From assembly GCA_902826335.1 (NCBI GenBank), contig CADEEL010000025.1:1-48477 (forward strand): a DNA stretch of 48,477 bases, given 5' to 3'. The translations under genes were made by a program, and so were the position numbers. This DNA is from an uncultured Alphaproteobacteria bacterium. Its GTDB lineage: Bacteria; Pseudomonadota; Alphaproteobacteria; Caulobacterales; Aquidulcibacteraceae. This document shows, piece by piece, positions 34,738-43,474 of this stretch; positions within the stretch are counted from its first letter, which is position 1, and every line of letters begins with the position of its first letter. The notes under the pieces are model-generated. The model had not been told where the DNA came from. It ran no database searches and worked only from the letters and a program-made list of their open reading frames with translations.

Positions 34738-36819
34738 ATGCGTCTAATCCTCCTCATCCTCGCGCTCGTGCTTGGGCTGGCCGCGCCGGCGGCCGCCCAG
34801 CCGCTGCGCACCGAACATACGGAGATGGAGCTCGTGTCCGCGCGCGCGGCGATTGCGCCGGGCGAACGCTTCACCATCGCGCTGCGCCAGCGGATCATTC
34901 CGGGCTGGCACACCTATTGGATCAACGCCGGCGACAGCGGCGAGCCGACGGAGCTGACCTGGGCCTTGCCGCCGGGCTTCACCGCCGGGCCGCTGCGCCA
35001 TCCCGCGCCCGAGGCGCACCGCGTGGCCATCGTGATGAGCTATATTCATCGCGGCGAGGTTCTCTATCCGATCGAGATGACGGCGCCGGCGAACTTGTCG
35101 CCCGGCGGGTCCGTGACGCTGCGGGCCGATGCGTTCTGGCTGGTGTGTTCGGACATATGCCTCACCGAGCAAGGCCCGCTCGCGCTGACGTTGCCCGTGG
35201 CGGCGGCGGGCGCGGACGATGCGATCTGGGCGCCGCGCATCGCGGCGGCGGTCGCGAACCTGCCGCGCGCGGGCGCGCTCGAAGCGCGGATCAGCGCTGG
35301 GCCGCCGGCGCGTCTGAGCCTCACCGGTGATGCGCTGGCCGGCCGCGCCGGGTCCGTGCGCAGTCTTTTGTTTTTTCCATTCGCGCGGGACGTGGTGCGC
35401 CACATCGCGCCGCAGCCGGGCGCGATCGGGCCGAACGGCGCCTCGCTCACGCTTGAGCCGGGCCCGGCGCGCGCATTGGGCGCGGGGCCGCTCGCGGGCG
35501 TCATCACGTTCGAGGAAGAGACCACGCAAGGCTGGGCCGCGCGCGCGTTCGAGATCAATGCAATAGCCGGCGCGCCGCTCGCTGGAGCCGATGGCGCGCC
35601 AATTCCGGCGGCGGGCGATGATGAGGCCGCGCCAGCGCCGCCGCCGCTGACCTTGCCGCTTGCGCTGGTCTTCGCGTTTCTCGGCGGGCTCATCCTCAAC
35701 ATCATGCCGTGCGTGCTGCCGGTGTTGTCGATCAAGGCGCTGTCGCTCGCGGGCGGGGCGCAGCGGGGCGAGGCGCGCCGCCATGGCCTCCTCTACACGG
35801 CTGGCGTGCTCGCCGCGTTCGCGGCGTTCGCGGGCGTATTGATCGGGGTGCAGGGCGCGGGGGCGGCGATCGGTTGGGGCTTTCAATTGCAGGCGCCATG
35901 GGTGATCGGGGCGTTGGCGCTCCTCTTCTTCGCCATCGGGCTCAATCTGCTTGGCGTCTTTGACATCGGCGGGTCGTTGCAGAACGCCGGCGCGGGCCTC
36001 GCGGCGCGCGGGGGCGATCTCGGCGCGTTCCTGATCGGCGCATTGGCCGTGATCGCGGCGACGCCATGCACGGCGCCGTTCATGGCGGGCGCCACGGGCC
36101 TGGCGCTGACGCAAGCGCCCTGGGCGCTGATGGCGATCTTCCTGACGCTCGGGCTTGGCTTTGCGACGCCGTTCCTGCTGCTGAGTTTTTCGCCAGGCTT
36201 GCAGCGCTTGATGCCGAAGCCAGGCCCGTGGATGGAGCGCGTCAAGCAGGCGCTGGCGTTTCCGATGTTCGCCACCGCCGTGTGGCTGGCCTGGGTGCTC
36301 ACCGGGCAGATGGGCGCGCGCGGCGTGCTGCTGCTCTTGGGTGGGGCGACGGCGTTGGGCTTTTCGATCTGGGCGTTGCGCGCGTTTCGTGGGATCGGTG
36401 CGCGCGGGGCGGCGCTTGCGTTCGCGGTGCTGGCGCTGGCGGGGCTTTGGCTCGGAACGCGTCCGTCCGCGCTCGCGAGCGAGGCCTGGAGCGTGGCGCG
36501 CGTGGCGGAATTGCGCGTGACGAACAGGCCCATTCTCGTCAACTTCACCGCCGATTGGTGCGTGACGTGCAAGGTCAATGAAGGCCTCGTGTTCACGCGC
36601 GCGCGCGTGGCCGATGCATTCACCGCGCACAATGCAGCGTATCTTGTGGGCGATTGGACCAATCGGGACGACGCCATCGCCGCTGAACTGGCGCGCCATG
36701 GCCGCGCGGGCGTGCCGCTCTATCTCTATTATGCGCCGGGCGCGACCGCGCCCGTCATTCTGCCGCAAATTTTGAGTGAGACCCTCATCATCCGCATCCT
36801 GGAGGAGGAAAGACCATGA
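34738..36819 (+). CDS. Thiol:disulfide interchange protein, DsbD/ScsB type
   Basis: Carries electrons from cytoplasmic thioredoxin across the inner membrane to periplasmic thiol proteins. The 693-residue product has a signal peptide (ending PAAAQ), a periplasmic alpha domain with WHTYWINAGDSG and the Cys pair in VCSDIC, a membrane domain of about eight helices with MPCVLPVLSIK (about 323) and ATPCTAPF (about 442), and a C-terminal thioredoxin domain with WCVTC (607-611). The N-terminal domain is of ScsB style rather than E. coli DsbD. The frame is open far upstream, but the ATG at 34738 gives the signal peptide. It overlaps the redoxin gene. Confidence 0.92.
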   Translation: MRLILLILALVLGLAAPAAAQPLRTEHTEMELVSARAAIAPGERFTIALRQRIIPGWHTYWINAGDSGEPTELTWALPPGFTAGPLRHPAPEAHRVAIVMSYIHRGEVLYPIEMTAPANLSPGGSVTLRADAFWLVCSDICLTEQGPLALTLPVAAAGADDAIWAPRIAAAVANLPRAGALEARISAGPPARLSLTGDALAGRAGSVRSLLFFPFARDVVRHIAPQPGAIGPNGASLTLEPGPARALGAGPLAGVITFEEETTQGWAARAFEINAIAGAPLAGADGAPIPAAGDDEAAPAPPPLTLPLALVFAFLGGLILNIMPCVLPVLSIKALSLAGGAQRGEARRHGLLYTAGVLAAFAAFAGVLIGVQGAGAAIGWGFQLQAPWVIGALALLFFAIGLNLLGVFDIGGSLQNAGAGLAARGGDLGAFLIGALAVIAATPCTAPFMAGATGLALTQAPWALMAIFLTLGLGFATPFLLLSFSPGLQRLMPKPGPWMERVKQALAFPMFATAVWLAWVLTGQMGARGVLLLLGGATALGFSIWALRAFRGIGARGAALAFAVLALAGLWLGTRPSALASEAWSVARVAELRVTNRPILVNFTADWCVTCKVNEGLVFTRARVADAFTAHNAAYLVGDWTNRDDAIAAELARHGRAGVPLYLYYAPGATAPVILPQILSETLIIRILEEERP

Positions 36820-37463
36820 CCGCATTTTCACGCCGCAATCTTCTGCTCGCCGCCGCCATCGCAGCGGCCGCGGCGCTGACGGCCGGCGCGCTCATCGCCA
36901 CCAGCGCGGACGCGGCCGTTGAAACAGGCGCGCCCGCGCCCGCGTTCAGCGCGGTTGACGCCCAAGGGCGCACGCGCACGCTCAGCGAGTTCGCGGGGCG
37001 CACGATCGTGCTCGAATGGACGAACAGGGACTGCCCCTATGTTCGCCGCCACTACAATTCCGGCAATATGCAAGCCGTGCAGCAGGCCGCGCGCGATGCC
37101 GGCGCGGTGTGGCTTTCCGTCATTTCCTCCGCGCCGGGCGAGCAGGGGCATTTGACGGGCGCGCAAGCAGCCGCGCATGCCCAGGCGGCGCGCTCAAATG
37201 CGGATGCGGTGTTGCTCGATCCCGCCGGCGTGATGGGCCATGCTTATGGCGCGCGCACCACGCCGCACATGTTCGTCATCAATGGGCAGGGCCGCGTCGT
37301 CTATCAGGGCGCGCTTGATGACCGGGCCACCGCGAACGCATCCAATTCACCGGCCGATGCGCGCAATTATGTGCGCGCCGCGTTGGACGATTTGGCCGCC
37401 GGCCGCGCGGTCGCGACGCCGGAGACGCAGGCCTATGGCTGTTCGGTGAAGTACGCGACGTAG
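36816..37463 (+). CDS. Periplasmic redoxin (AhpC/TSA-like), partner of DsbD
   Basis: Exported thioredoxin-fold protein of 215 residues. The signal has Arg-Arg (SRRNLLLAA), so Tat export is possible. The fold starts at GAPAPAFSAVDAQGRTRTLSEFAG; the active site is NRDCPYVRRHY, a peroxiredoxin-like single Cys followed by Arg, and TPHMFVINGQGRVVYQGALDD is the cis-Pro region. A second Cys near the end (YGCSVKY) could be the resolving residue. The ATG overlaps the DsbD stop (ATGA) behind a strong GGAGGAGG site, so it probably takes electrons from DsbD to reduce peroxides or proteins. Confidence 0.88.
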   Translation: MTAFSRRNLLLAAAIAAAAALTAGALIATSADAAVETGAPAPAFSAVDAQGRTRTLSEFAGRTIVLEWTNRDCPYVRRHYNSGNMQAVQQAARDAGAVWLSVISSAPGEQGHLTGAQAAAHAQAARSNADAVLLDPAGVMGHAYGARTTPHMFVINGQGRVVYQGALDDRATANASNSPADARNYVRAALDDLAAGRAVATPETQAYGCSVKYAT

Positions 37464-37489
37464 CAGGCCGTCTACAACATTTCGCCAAT

Positions 37490-37588
37490 CCCCGGATTCG
37501 CCGAAGGCGAAGTCCGGGGCCTATTGACTCAAACGATTACGGATATGGGCCCCGGGCTCGCCGCTGCGCGGCGCCCCGGGGATGGGTG
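37490..37588. repeat. Type B two-hairpin element, copy 2
   Basis: Hairpin one: CCCCGGATTCGCC (37490-37502) pairs with GGCGAAGTCCGGGG (37506-37519). Hairpin two: CCCCGGG-CTCGCCG to CGGCG-CCCCGGGG (37549-37581). The plan matches the copies at 29249 and 43347, including the final GATGGG, while the stem sequences differ by paired changes. It occupies half of the 197-bp gap between the redoxin gene and hisS. Confidence 0.8.
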
Positions 37589-37660
37589 TGCGCGGAAGCG
37601 GCGCGCCCGCATCCGCCCCGCATTGCCGCGCGGGCGGGCATGGTCTAGCACCCCGCGACC

Positions 37661-39169
37661 ATGTCGGCATCGGACAAAGACTTTCGCCCCAAGGCGCGCC
37701 GCCCGCGCGGCTTTCAAGATCGCCGCGGGGCGGGCCTCGCGCGCGAACGCGCGCTCGTGGCCAAGATCAGCAAGGTCTATGAAGACTGGGGCTTCGAGGC
37801 GCTGGAGACGGGCGCGTTCGAATACGCCGATGCGCTTGGCAAATTCTTGCCTGATCAGGACAGGCCCAATGAGGGCGTCTTCGCGCTGGAAGACGATGAC
37901 GATCAATGGATGGCGCTGCGCTATGATTTGACGGCGCCGCTCGCGCGCTTTGTCGCCGAAAATTACGATGGCCTGCCCAAGCCCTATCGGCGCTGGGCGG
38001 CAGGTCCGGTGTGGCGCAATGAAAAGCCGGGACCAGGGCGCTTTCGCGAATTCTGGCAGTGCGACGCCGATACGGTGGGGAGCGCTTCGCCGGCGGCCGA
38101 CGCCGAGATGATCGCCATGGCCTGCGCGGCCTATGAGGCGCTGGGGCTGAAGCGCGGGGAATATCGGATCAATTTTGGCGATCGACGAATACTTGATGGT
38201 GCCCTCGATCTTATTGCGAAATTTGGCGCACAAGCGCCGGCGAAATTCAATCGGACGACCATCTTGCGTGCGATAGACAAACTCGACCGATTGGGGCGCG
38301 AGGGTGTGCGCGCTCTGCTTGGCAAAGGGCGCAAGGACGAATCCGGCGACTTCACGCCTGGTGCAGGATTAAGTGTTGAGGCAGCGGATAGTCTGCTCGA
38401 TGTCTTGACCAACTCGGGAAGTTCTGGGGCCGGAAGCGCGAGCCAATCTAATGCACAGCGCATAGACTTTCTTAAATTGAACCTTTCTCCTGATGCTGAC
38501 TCAAGTGTCGCTTCCGCCCTTGCGGACCTGGAGAGCATGAGCGACGTTTTGCGATCCATGGGCGTTAGCGACCAACAATGGCGCCTGGACACGACGATTG
38601 TCCGTGGGCTCGACTATTACACCGGCCCCGTGTTCGAGGCGCAGCTTATCGGCGCGAACGGCGCCGGGTTCGGCTCCATCGGCGGCGGCGGCCGCTATGA
38701 CGATCTGGTCGCGCGGTTCACGGGGCAGAAGATTCCAGCCACCGGCTTTTCCATTGGCGTGTCGCGCCTCGCGGCGGCGTTGGAGGCGGGTGAGGCCAAT
38801 GCTCAGTTCACGGACGGCCCAATCGTGGTGCTGCCGTTCGACAAGGACTCTATGACAGATTGCTTTGCCTTTGCCGCGCGGCTGCGCGCCAAGGGCCTTA
38901 AAGCGGAAGTCTATCTCGGCGGCGCGGGGCCCAAGGCGCAATTGAAGTACGCGGATAAGCGCAACGCCCCCCTCGCCGTCATCCTCGGCGGGGATGAGCG
39001 CGCGCAAGGGCAAGTGACGCTCAAGGATTTGAAACTCGGCGCCGCGCGCGCCAAGAGCGTTGCGGACAACAAGGAATGGCGCGAGGGCGGGGCGGCGCAA
39101 ATCACCGTGCCACAAGACGAGTTGGAAAGCGCTGTTTCGCGCATTCTCGCCAGCCAGCGCGGCGCGTGA
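37661..39169 (+). CDS. hisS: Histidyl-tRNA synthetase
   Basis: Class II synthetase of 502 residues that charges tRNA-His. Motif 1 region PYRRWAAGPVWRNEKPGPGRFREFWQCDAD runs into motif 2 (about 108-137). The histidine loop RGLDYYTGPVFE, motif 3 with GSIGGGGRYDDL and the C-terminal anticodon-binding domain (about 390-500) are complete. The insertion domain between motif 2 and RGLDYY is longer than in E. coli, as in other alphaproteobacteria. The DNA of that insert (about 38165-38585) is visibly poorer in G+C and uses codons such as TTA, TCT and AAT that are rare elsewhere here. hisZ and hisG follow closely. Confidence 0.96.
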   Translation: MSASDKDFRPKARRPRGFQDRRGAGLARERALVAKISKVYEDWGFEALETGAFEYADALGKFLPDQDRPNEGVFALEDDDDQWMALRYDLTAPLARFVAENYDGLPKPYRRWAAGPVWRNEKPGPGRFREFWQCDADTVGSASPAADAEMIAMACAAYEALGLKRGEYRINFGDRRILDGALDLIAKFGAQAPAKFNRTTILRAIDKLDRLGREGVRALLGKGRKDESGDFTPGAGLSVEAADSLLDVLTNSGSSGAGSASQSNAQRIDFLKLNLSPDADSSVASALADLESMSDVLRSMGVSDQQWRLDTTIVRGLDYYTGPVFEAQLIGANGAGFGSIGGGGRYDDLVARFTGQKIPATGFSIGVSRLAAALEAGEANAQFTDGPIVVLPFDKDSMTDCFAFAARLRAKGLKAEVYLGGAGPKAQLKYADKRNAPLAVILGGDERAQGQVTLKDLKLGAARAKSVADNKEWREGGAAQITVPQDELESAVSRILASQRGA

Positions 39170-39187
39170 GCGTGATGCGTGGGCGCG

Positions 39188-40261
39188 ATGCCTGAGTTGG
39201 GCGCTCTTCGCGCTGTGCTCGATGCGCTTGGCGCGGCCTGGATCGATCCGCCCGTGCTGCAGCCGGCGGAGCTTTATCTAGAATTGTCGGGCGAGGACTT
39301 GCGCCGCCGCGCGTTTTTGATCGCGGACGAGGAGGGCGAGGAACATTGTTTGCGCCCGGATATGACTGTGCCGGCGCTCACCGCCGCGCTGGCGCAAGGG
39401 CTGCGCGCCGGCGTCATCGCTTATGAAGGGCTGGTGTTTCGCCGGCAGGCGGAAGGCTCGGCGCGTGAAAGCGAATTCGTGCAGATCGGCGCGGAATGGC
39501 TCGGCGCGTCGGACGATGCGGCCATCGTCGCGGCGGCGCTGGCGTGCTGCGAGGCCGCGAACGCGGCGCCGCTGCTGCGGCTCGGGGACATCGCGCTGGT
39601 TGAAGGCTTCATCGATGCGTGCGGCTTTCATCCTCTATGGCGCGCGCGTGTGCGGCGTGCGCTGATGCGGCCCGATGGGCTGGCGCGTGTTGCGGCGGAG
39701 GCTGCGGCGATGGGCGATGCGCGTGGCGCGCTTGCGGGCGTCGATAACGAAGCAGCGCTCACGGACCATTTGGCGTCCATGAACATCGCGGCGATTGGAA
39801 CACGGCCGCTGTCTGAAATCGCGGCGCGCCTCGAACGCAAGCGCGCCTTGGCGCGCGCATCCAAGCCGACGGACGCACAACTCGATGCGCTCGCACAGCT
39901 GATCGGTATCGAGGCGGTGTGCGGGCCCGCGCTCATGCAAATCTCGGCGCTGACAGCGCATGGCGGGCTCGCCGATGCAGCGCTGGCGCGCGCGGCGCTG
40001 GAGAAGGCTGACGCACACATCGCGGCGATCGCGGCCGCCGCGCCCTTGCCGCAAGAGACGCGCTTCGCGCCGGGGCTGGGGCGCGGGCTCGCCTATTATG
40101 ACGGCTTCATCTTTGAATTAGAGGCGCCGACGCTCGGCGCGCGCGCAAGCCTGGGTGGGGGTGGGCGCTATGATGCGCTGGTCAAGCGCTTGAGCGGCGA
40201 AGACATCGCGGGCGCGGGCTTCGCGGTGCGGCCGCGCCGGCTCATCGAGGCGCGCGCATGA
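39188..40261 (+). CDS. hisZ: ATP phosphoribosyltransferase regulatory subunit
   Basis: HisS-like protein without synthetase activity that activates the short form of HisG in histidine synthesis. The 357-residue product keeps the class II fold: CLRPDMTVPAL (motif 1-2 region), YEGLVFRRQ, EFVQIGAEWLG, GLGRGLAYYDGFIFE in place of the histidine loop, and LGGGGRYDAL. It lacks the anticodon-binding domain. The ATG at 39188 is preferred; a GTG at 39179 would add three residues. It overlaps hisG by ATGA, as expected for subunits of one enzyme. Confidence 0.94.
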   Translation: MPELGALRAVLDALGAAWIDPPVLQPAELYLELSGEDLRRRAFLIADEEGEEHCLRPDMTVPALTAALAQGLRAGVIAYEGLVFRRQAEGSARESEFVQIGAEWLGASDDAAIVAAALACCEAANAAPLLRLGDIALVEGFIDACGFHPLWRARVRRALMRPDGLARVAAEAAAMGDARGALAGVDNEAALTDHLASMNIAAIGTRPLSEIAARLERKRALARASKPTDAQLDALAQLIGIEAVCGPALMQISALTAHGGLADAALARAALEKADAHIAAIAAAAPLPQETRFAPGLGRGLAYYDGFIFELEAPTLGARASLGGGGRYDALVKRLSGEDIAGAGFAVRPRRLIEARA

Positions 40262-41004
40262 GCGGGCTTAGTCTCGCCATCCCGTCCAAGGGCCGGCTGC
40301 AAGAGCAGACGCGCGACTATTTCGCCGCGCGCGGCCTTTCCATTGAAATTGATGGACGCGGTTATCGTGCGCGCATCGCGGCGGCGCCGGGTGTTGATGT
40401 GCGGCTCATATCCGCGAGTGAGATCGCGCGCGCGCTGCGCGCGGGCGAGGTTCATCTCGGCGTAACGGGCGCGGATGTGCTGAACGAGGCCGATCCGGGG
40501 CTGGCGCGCACGTTTTCACTGGCGCCGCTCGGTTTCGGGCGCGCGGATCTGGTGCTCGCCGCGCCAGCGTGCTGGCTTGACGTGGTGACAGTGGCGGATT
40601 TCGCGGAAGTGTGCGCCGATCAGCGCGCCCGCACCGGCGCGCGCGCGCGGATCGCCACGAAATATCCGCGCCTGGCGCGGCGTTTTCTCGAAGCCCAAGG
40701 CGTGGGCGATTATCGGCTGGTGGAAAGTCTCGGCGCCACGGAAGGCGCGCCGGCGGCGGGCGCGGCGGATGCGATCATCGACATCACAACGACGGGCGCG
40801 ACGCTCTCGGCGAACGGGCTGCGCATTGTCGAAGGCGGCGTCATCCTACGCAGCGAAGCGCTGCTTGCAGCGAGCCGCGCGGCCGATTGGGATGAGGGCA
40901 AGCATGCGGCGCTCACGGCGCTGCTCGGCGCGTTGGGGTTGGACGGCCCAGCCGAGGCGTTCCGGGCCGCGTGCACAGGCGGCGCTCCGGCGCCGCCTGC
41001 TTGA
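40258..41004 (+). CDS. hisG: ATP phosphoribosyltransferase, short form
   Basis: First step of histidine synthesis: joins ATP and phosphoribosyl pyrophosphate. The 248-residue product starts LAIPSKGRLQEQTRDYFAARG and has GVTGADVLNE, ARIATKYPRLARRFLEAQG and the PRPP loop with ADAIIDITTTGATLSANGL. It lacks the C-terminal regulatory domain of long HisG, which fits the HisZ partner directly upstream. The last ten residues are an extra Pro/Ala/Gly tail. It is the last gene of the hisS-hisZ-hisG group. Confidence 0.96.
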   Translation: MSGLSLAIPSKGRLQEQTRDYFAARGLSIEIDGRGYRARIAAAPGVDVRLISASEIARALRAGEVHLGVTGADVLNEADPGLARTFSLAPLGFGRADLVLAAPACWLDVVTVADFAEVCADQRARTGARARIATKYPRLARRFLEAQGVGDYRLVESLGATEGAPAAGAADAIIDITTTGATLSANGLRIVEGGVILRSEALLAASRAADWDEGKHAALTALLGALGLDGPAEAFRAACTGGAPAPPA

Positions 41005-41084
41005 CTTAGCGGTAATCCGCGCCATGGTCGCACCGCCGTCCCGCAGGCCATAAGGCCAAAAGAGGGTGGCGCGCGATTCGGGGA

Positions 41085-41156
41085 GGGGACGCCCCAAGAC
41101 GTAAACGCGACGACAGAGCGGCCGCCGGGCGCATAGCCCAGGCGGCCGCCGCGTTT
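41085..41156 (+). promoter_or_regulatory. Strongly structured leader between hisG and the second TonB receptor
   Basis: GGGG-ACG-CCCC (41085-41095) is followed by a long stem: AAACGCG (41103-41109) pairs with CGCGTTT (41150-41156), and GCGGCCGCCGGGC (41118-41130) with GCCCAGGCGGCCGC (41136-41149) around GCATA. The stem ends about 50 bp before the receptor ATG. It may be the end of the his transcript or a leader controlling the receptor. I do not see the conserved boxes of a cobalamin or TPP riboswitch. Confidence 0.5.
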
Positions 41157-41207
41157 CATGGGCGCGCTCTTCTGCAACAGGCTGGCTTCTTCTATCCTGG
41201 CGGCGGG

Positions 41208-43310
41208 ATGAAACGTCGCCTCTTTCTCGCCGCCTGCGCGGTCGCGACGCCCGCCTTCGCGCAAGGCGAGGAGATCGTCGTCACGGGCGAGCGGCGCGCG
41301 CAAAGCACGGCGACGCTTGCCGGCAATTCGGCGGCGCTCGATGCGGGCGAGCTCGCGCGGATCGGCGCGCAGGCGCCGAGCGAAGCGCTCAATCGCCTGC
41401 CCGGCGTGGCGATCCATCGCAATAATGGCGTGGAGAATTTGCCGGCGATCCGTTCGCCGGTGCTGAACGGCGGGCAAAGCGCGGGGTCTTTTCTGGTGCT
41501 GGAAGACGGCGTGCCGATCCGCGCGCCGGGATTCGCCAATGTGAACCAGCTGTTCGAGACGAGTTTGGATTTCGCGGACCGTGTTGAAGTCGTGCGTGGG
41601 CCGGGCTCGTCGCTTTATGGCTCCAATGCTGTGCATGGGCTGGTGAATGTGATCACGCCGACGCCGGGGCGCCTCGGTTGGGCATGCAGCGTCACGCAAG
41701 CGCGCGCATTCGCTGTCGAGCGCGCATCGATTGACGTCGGTTCGTTTGGGCGCGTGAGCGGTGCGCTCACCGCGGTCGGAGGTTATCGGGGCGGTCACCA
41801 TTGCCCGAATACGGCCCCAGACGGCCAGTTCGCGATGGTCTATGTCACTCCAACGCGGCATCGTTTCCACCTTTCATTCGCCGCGACCCACGAAGATGGG
41901 TGGCGCGACTCGTCCGGGCTTGATCGGCAGCAAATTCTCGGCGGGTGGGACGCACATCTCGGCGAATGGGTCATCGAAACGCGCCTCGCCGTGCAAAACC
42001 TCAATCAGGAGACCGCCGGCTTCATCGAGGGGTCGGACGCCTATGCGAATTCCGCCCTGGCGCGGACAAATCCGGTCCCCGAAGCCTATCGCGATACGCA
42101 GTTGGCGCGCGCACGCGTAACGCTGTCGCGTGACTTCGGCGATTGGAGCCTGCGGTTGACGCCCTACGCCCGCTGGATCGACGCGGATTTGAATCTCTCC
42201 TTCTTTCCCTCGCGCGCGCAGGAGCTGACGCGCCAGGCTGGGGGCGGGCTGCAGGCGAGCCTCTACTGGGATCCGCGCGATGATTTTTCACTTATCCTCG
42301 GCGCCGATGGGGATTGGACGGACGGCTCGCTATACGAATTCCAGACACGGGCGACGACGGGCACGTTCACCCAGGGTCTGCATTATGATTATGACGTCGC
42401 AATGCGCGTCGCGGCGTTCTATGCGCAGGCGAATTGGGCGTTCGCCGAGGATTGGCGCGTGGTCGCGGGCCTGCGCGGGGAGGAGGTGCGCTACGATTAT
42501 GACAATGATGCGCCTACGGACGATGTGGGCCGGTTCCGCCGCGTGGCGGACCGCGTGGATGAATTTTCAGCGTTGACGCCTCGGCTTGGCGTGGTGTGGA
42601 CGCCGGGCGCCGATCACACGCTGTGGCTCAATCTCGCGCGCGGGGCGCGCCCGCCGCAGATCACCGATCTCTATTCCCTGCAGACGACGCAAGTCCCGGG
42701 CGAGCAGGGCGTCGAGACGCTGGATTCGGTGGAATTGGGTTGGCGCGGCGCGCTCGGCGCGGCGTCGTTCGAGATCGCGCTCTATCACATGGACAAGAGC
42801 GACACATCGTTCCGCAACGCGGATGGCTTTACCGTTACGGATGGGCGCACGCGCCACCAGGGCGTGGAGATTTCCGCCTTTGTTCCGCTTACGGATGAAT
42901 GGGAGATTGCTGGTTGGCTCACCTATGCGCGCCACACCTATCGCTTTTCCGATCCCTCGACGCGGGCGGGGGAGAGCATTTCAGCGGGGGACGATGTCGA
43001 TTCCGCGCCGCGCTGGCTGTGGAACGCGCGCGCGATCTGGCGCCCGCATGACGCGCTCGAAGCTGAGCTGGAATGGGTTCACATGGGCGAATACTTCACC
43101 AACGCGGCCAATACGCGCGCCTATCCGGGCCATGATTTGTTCAATCTGCGCGCGGATTGGCGGGTGAGCGAGGCCGTTTCACTCAACGCCGCGATCCGCA
43201 ATCTCACCAACACGGACTATGCCGAGCGCGCGGACTTCGCGTTCGGCGCTGATCGCTATTTTCCCGGCGAGGATCGTGCGGTGACGATTGGCGTGCGGGC
43301 GCGGCGCTAA
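41208..43310 (+). CDS. TonB-dependent outer-membrane receptor
   Basis: Outer-membrane transporter of 700 residues. The signal peptide ends ATPAFAQ, and the TonB box region is EEIVVTGERR. The plug (about 30-150) has APSEALNRLPGVAIHRNNG, RSPVLNGGQSAGSFLVLEDG and RVEVVRGPGSSLYGSNAVHG. A 22-strand type barrel follows. It ends in VRARR rather than the usual aromatic residue, so the last strand signal for barrel assembly is atypical. The substrate is unknown; the receptor resembles siderophore or BtuB-like receptors but no metal-uptake partner genes are nearby. Confidence 0.9.
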   Translation: MKRRLFLAACAVATPAFAQGEEIVVTGERRAQSTATLAGNSAALDAGELARIGAQAPSEALNRLPGVAIHRNNGVENLPAIRSPVLNGGQSAGSFLVLEDGVPIRAPGFANVNQLFETSLDFADRVEVVRGPGSSLYGSNAVHGLVNVITPTPGRLGWACSVTQARAFAVERASIDVGSFGRVSGALTAVGGYRGGHHCPNTAPDGQFAMVYVTPTRHRFHLSFAATHEDGWRDSSGLDRQQILGGWDAHLGEWVIETRLAVQNLNQETAGFIEGSDAYANSALARTNPVPEAYRDTQLARARVTLSRDFGDWSLRLTPYARWIDADLNLSFFPSRAQELTRQAGGGLQASLYWDPRDDFSLILGADGDWTDGSLYEFQTRATTGTFTQGLHYDYDVAMRVAAFYAQANWAFAEDWRVVAGLRGEEVRYDYDNDAPTDDVGRFRRVADRVDEFSALTPRLGVVWTPGADHTLWLNLARGARPPQITDLYSLQTTQVPGEQGVETLDSVELGWRGALGAASFEIALYHMDKSDTSFRNADGFTVTDGRTRHQGVEISAFVPLTDEWEIAGWLTYARHTYRFSDPSTRAGESISAGDDVDSAPRWLWNARAIWRPHDALEAELEWVHMGEYFTNAANTRAYPGHDLFNLRADWRVSEAVSLNAAIRNLTNTDYAERADFAFGADRYFPGEDRAVTIGVRARR

Positions 43311-43346
43311 AGTCTGGTCGGTTGAGATTCAGGCTCGTCATCACCG

Positions 43347-43446
43347 ATCCCCGGATTGCGCGCAGCGCAATTCCGGGGCCCATAACCTCGACCGTGTTGT
43401 GATCATGGGTCCCGGGATCGTTGCTTCGCAACGACCCGGGAATGGG
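43347..43446. repeat. Type B two-hairpin element, copy 3
   Basis: Hairpin one: CCCCGGATTGCGC (43349-43361) pairs with GCGCAATTCCGGGG (43365-43378). Hairpin two: TCCCGGGATCGTTGC to GCAACGACCCGGGA (43410-43441). CCCAT and ATGGG between them can close a middle loop. It lies between the convergent ends of the TonB receptor and nhaD-like genes. In hairpin two the stem differs from copy 1 at positions that remain paired, which suggests selection on structure. Confidence 0.88.
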
Positions 43447-43474
43447 TGGTGTTTCAATTCGATGGAAATGAGCG

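Noticed and set aside
34744..36831. 695-codon open frame opposite the DsbD-type gene
   Set aside because: Arg/Gln/Ala-rich shadow translation without family motifs; the other strand encodes a complete DsbD/ScsB protein.
41005..41207. Cobalamin or TPP riboswitch before the TonB receptor
   Set aside because: The region is strongly structured, but I could not find the conserved B12-box or thi-box sequences.
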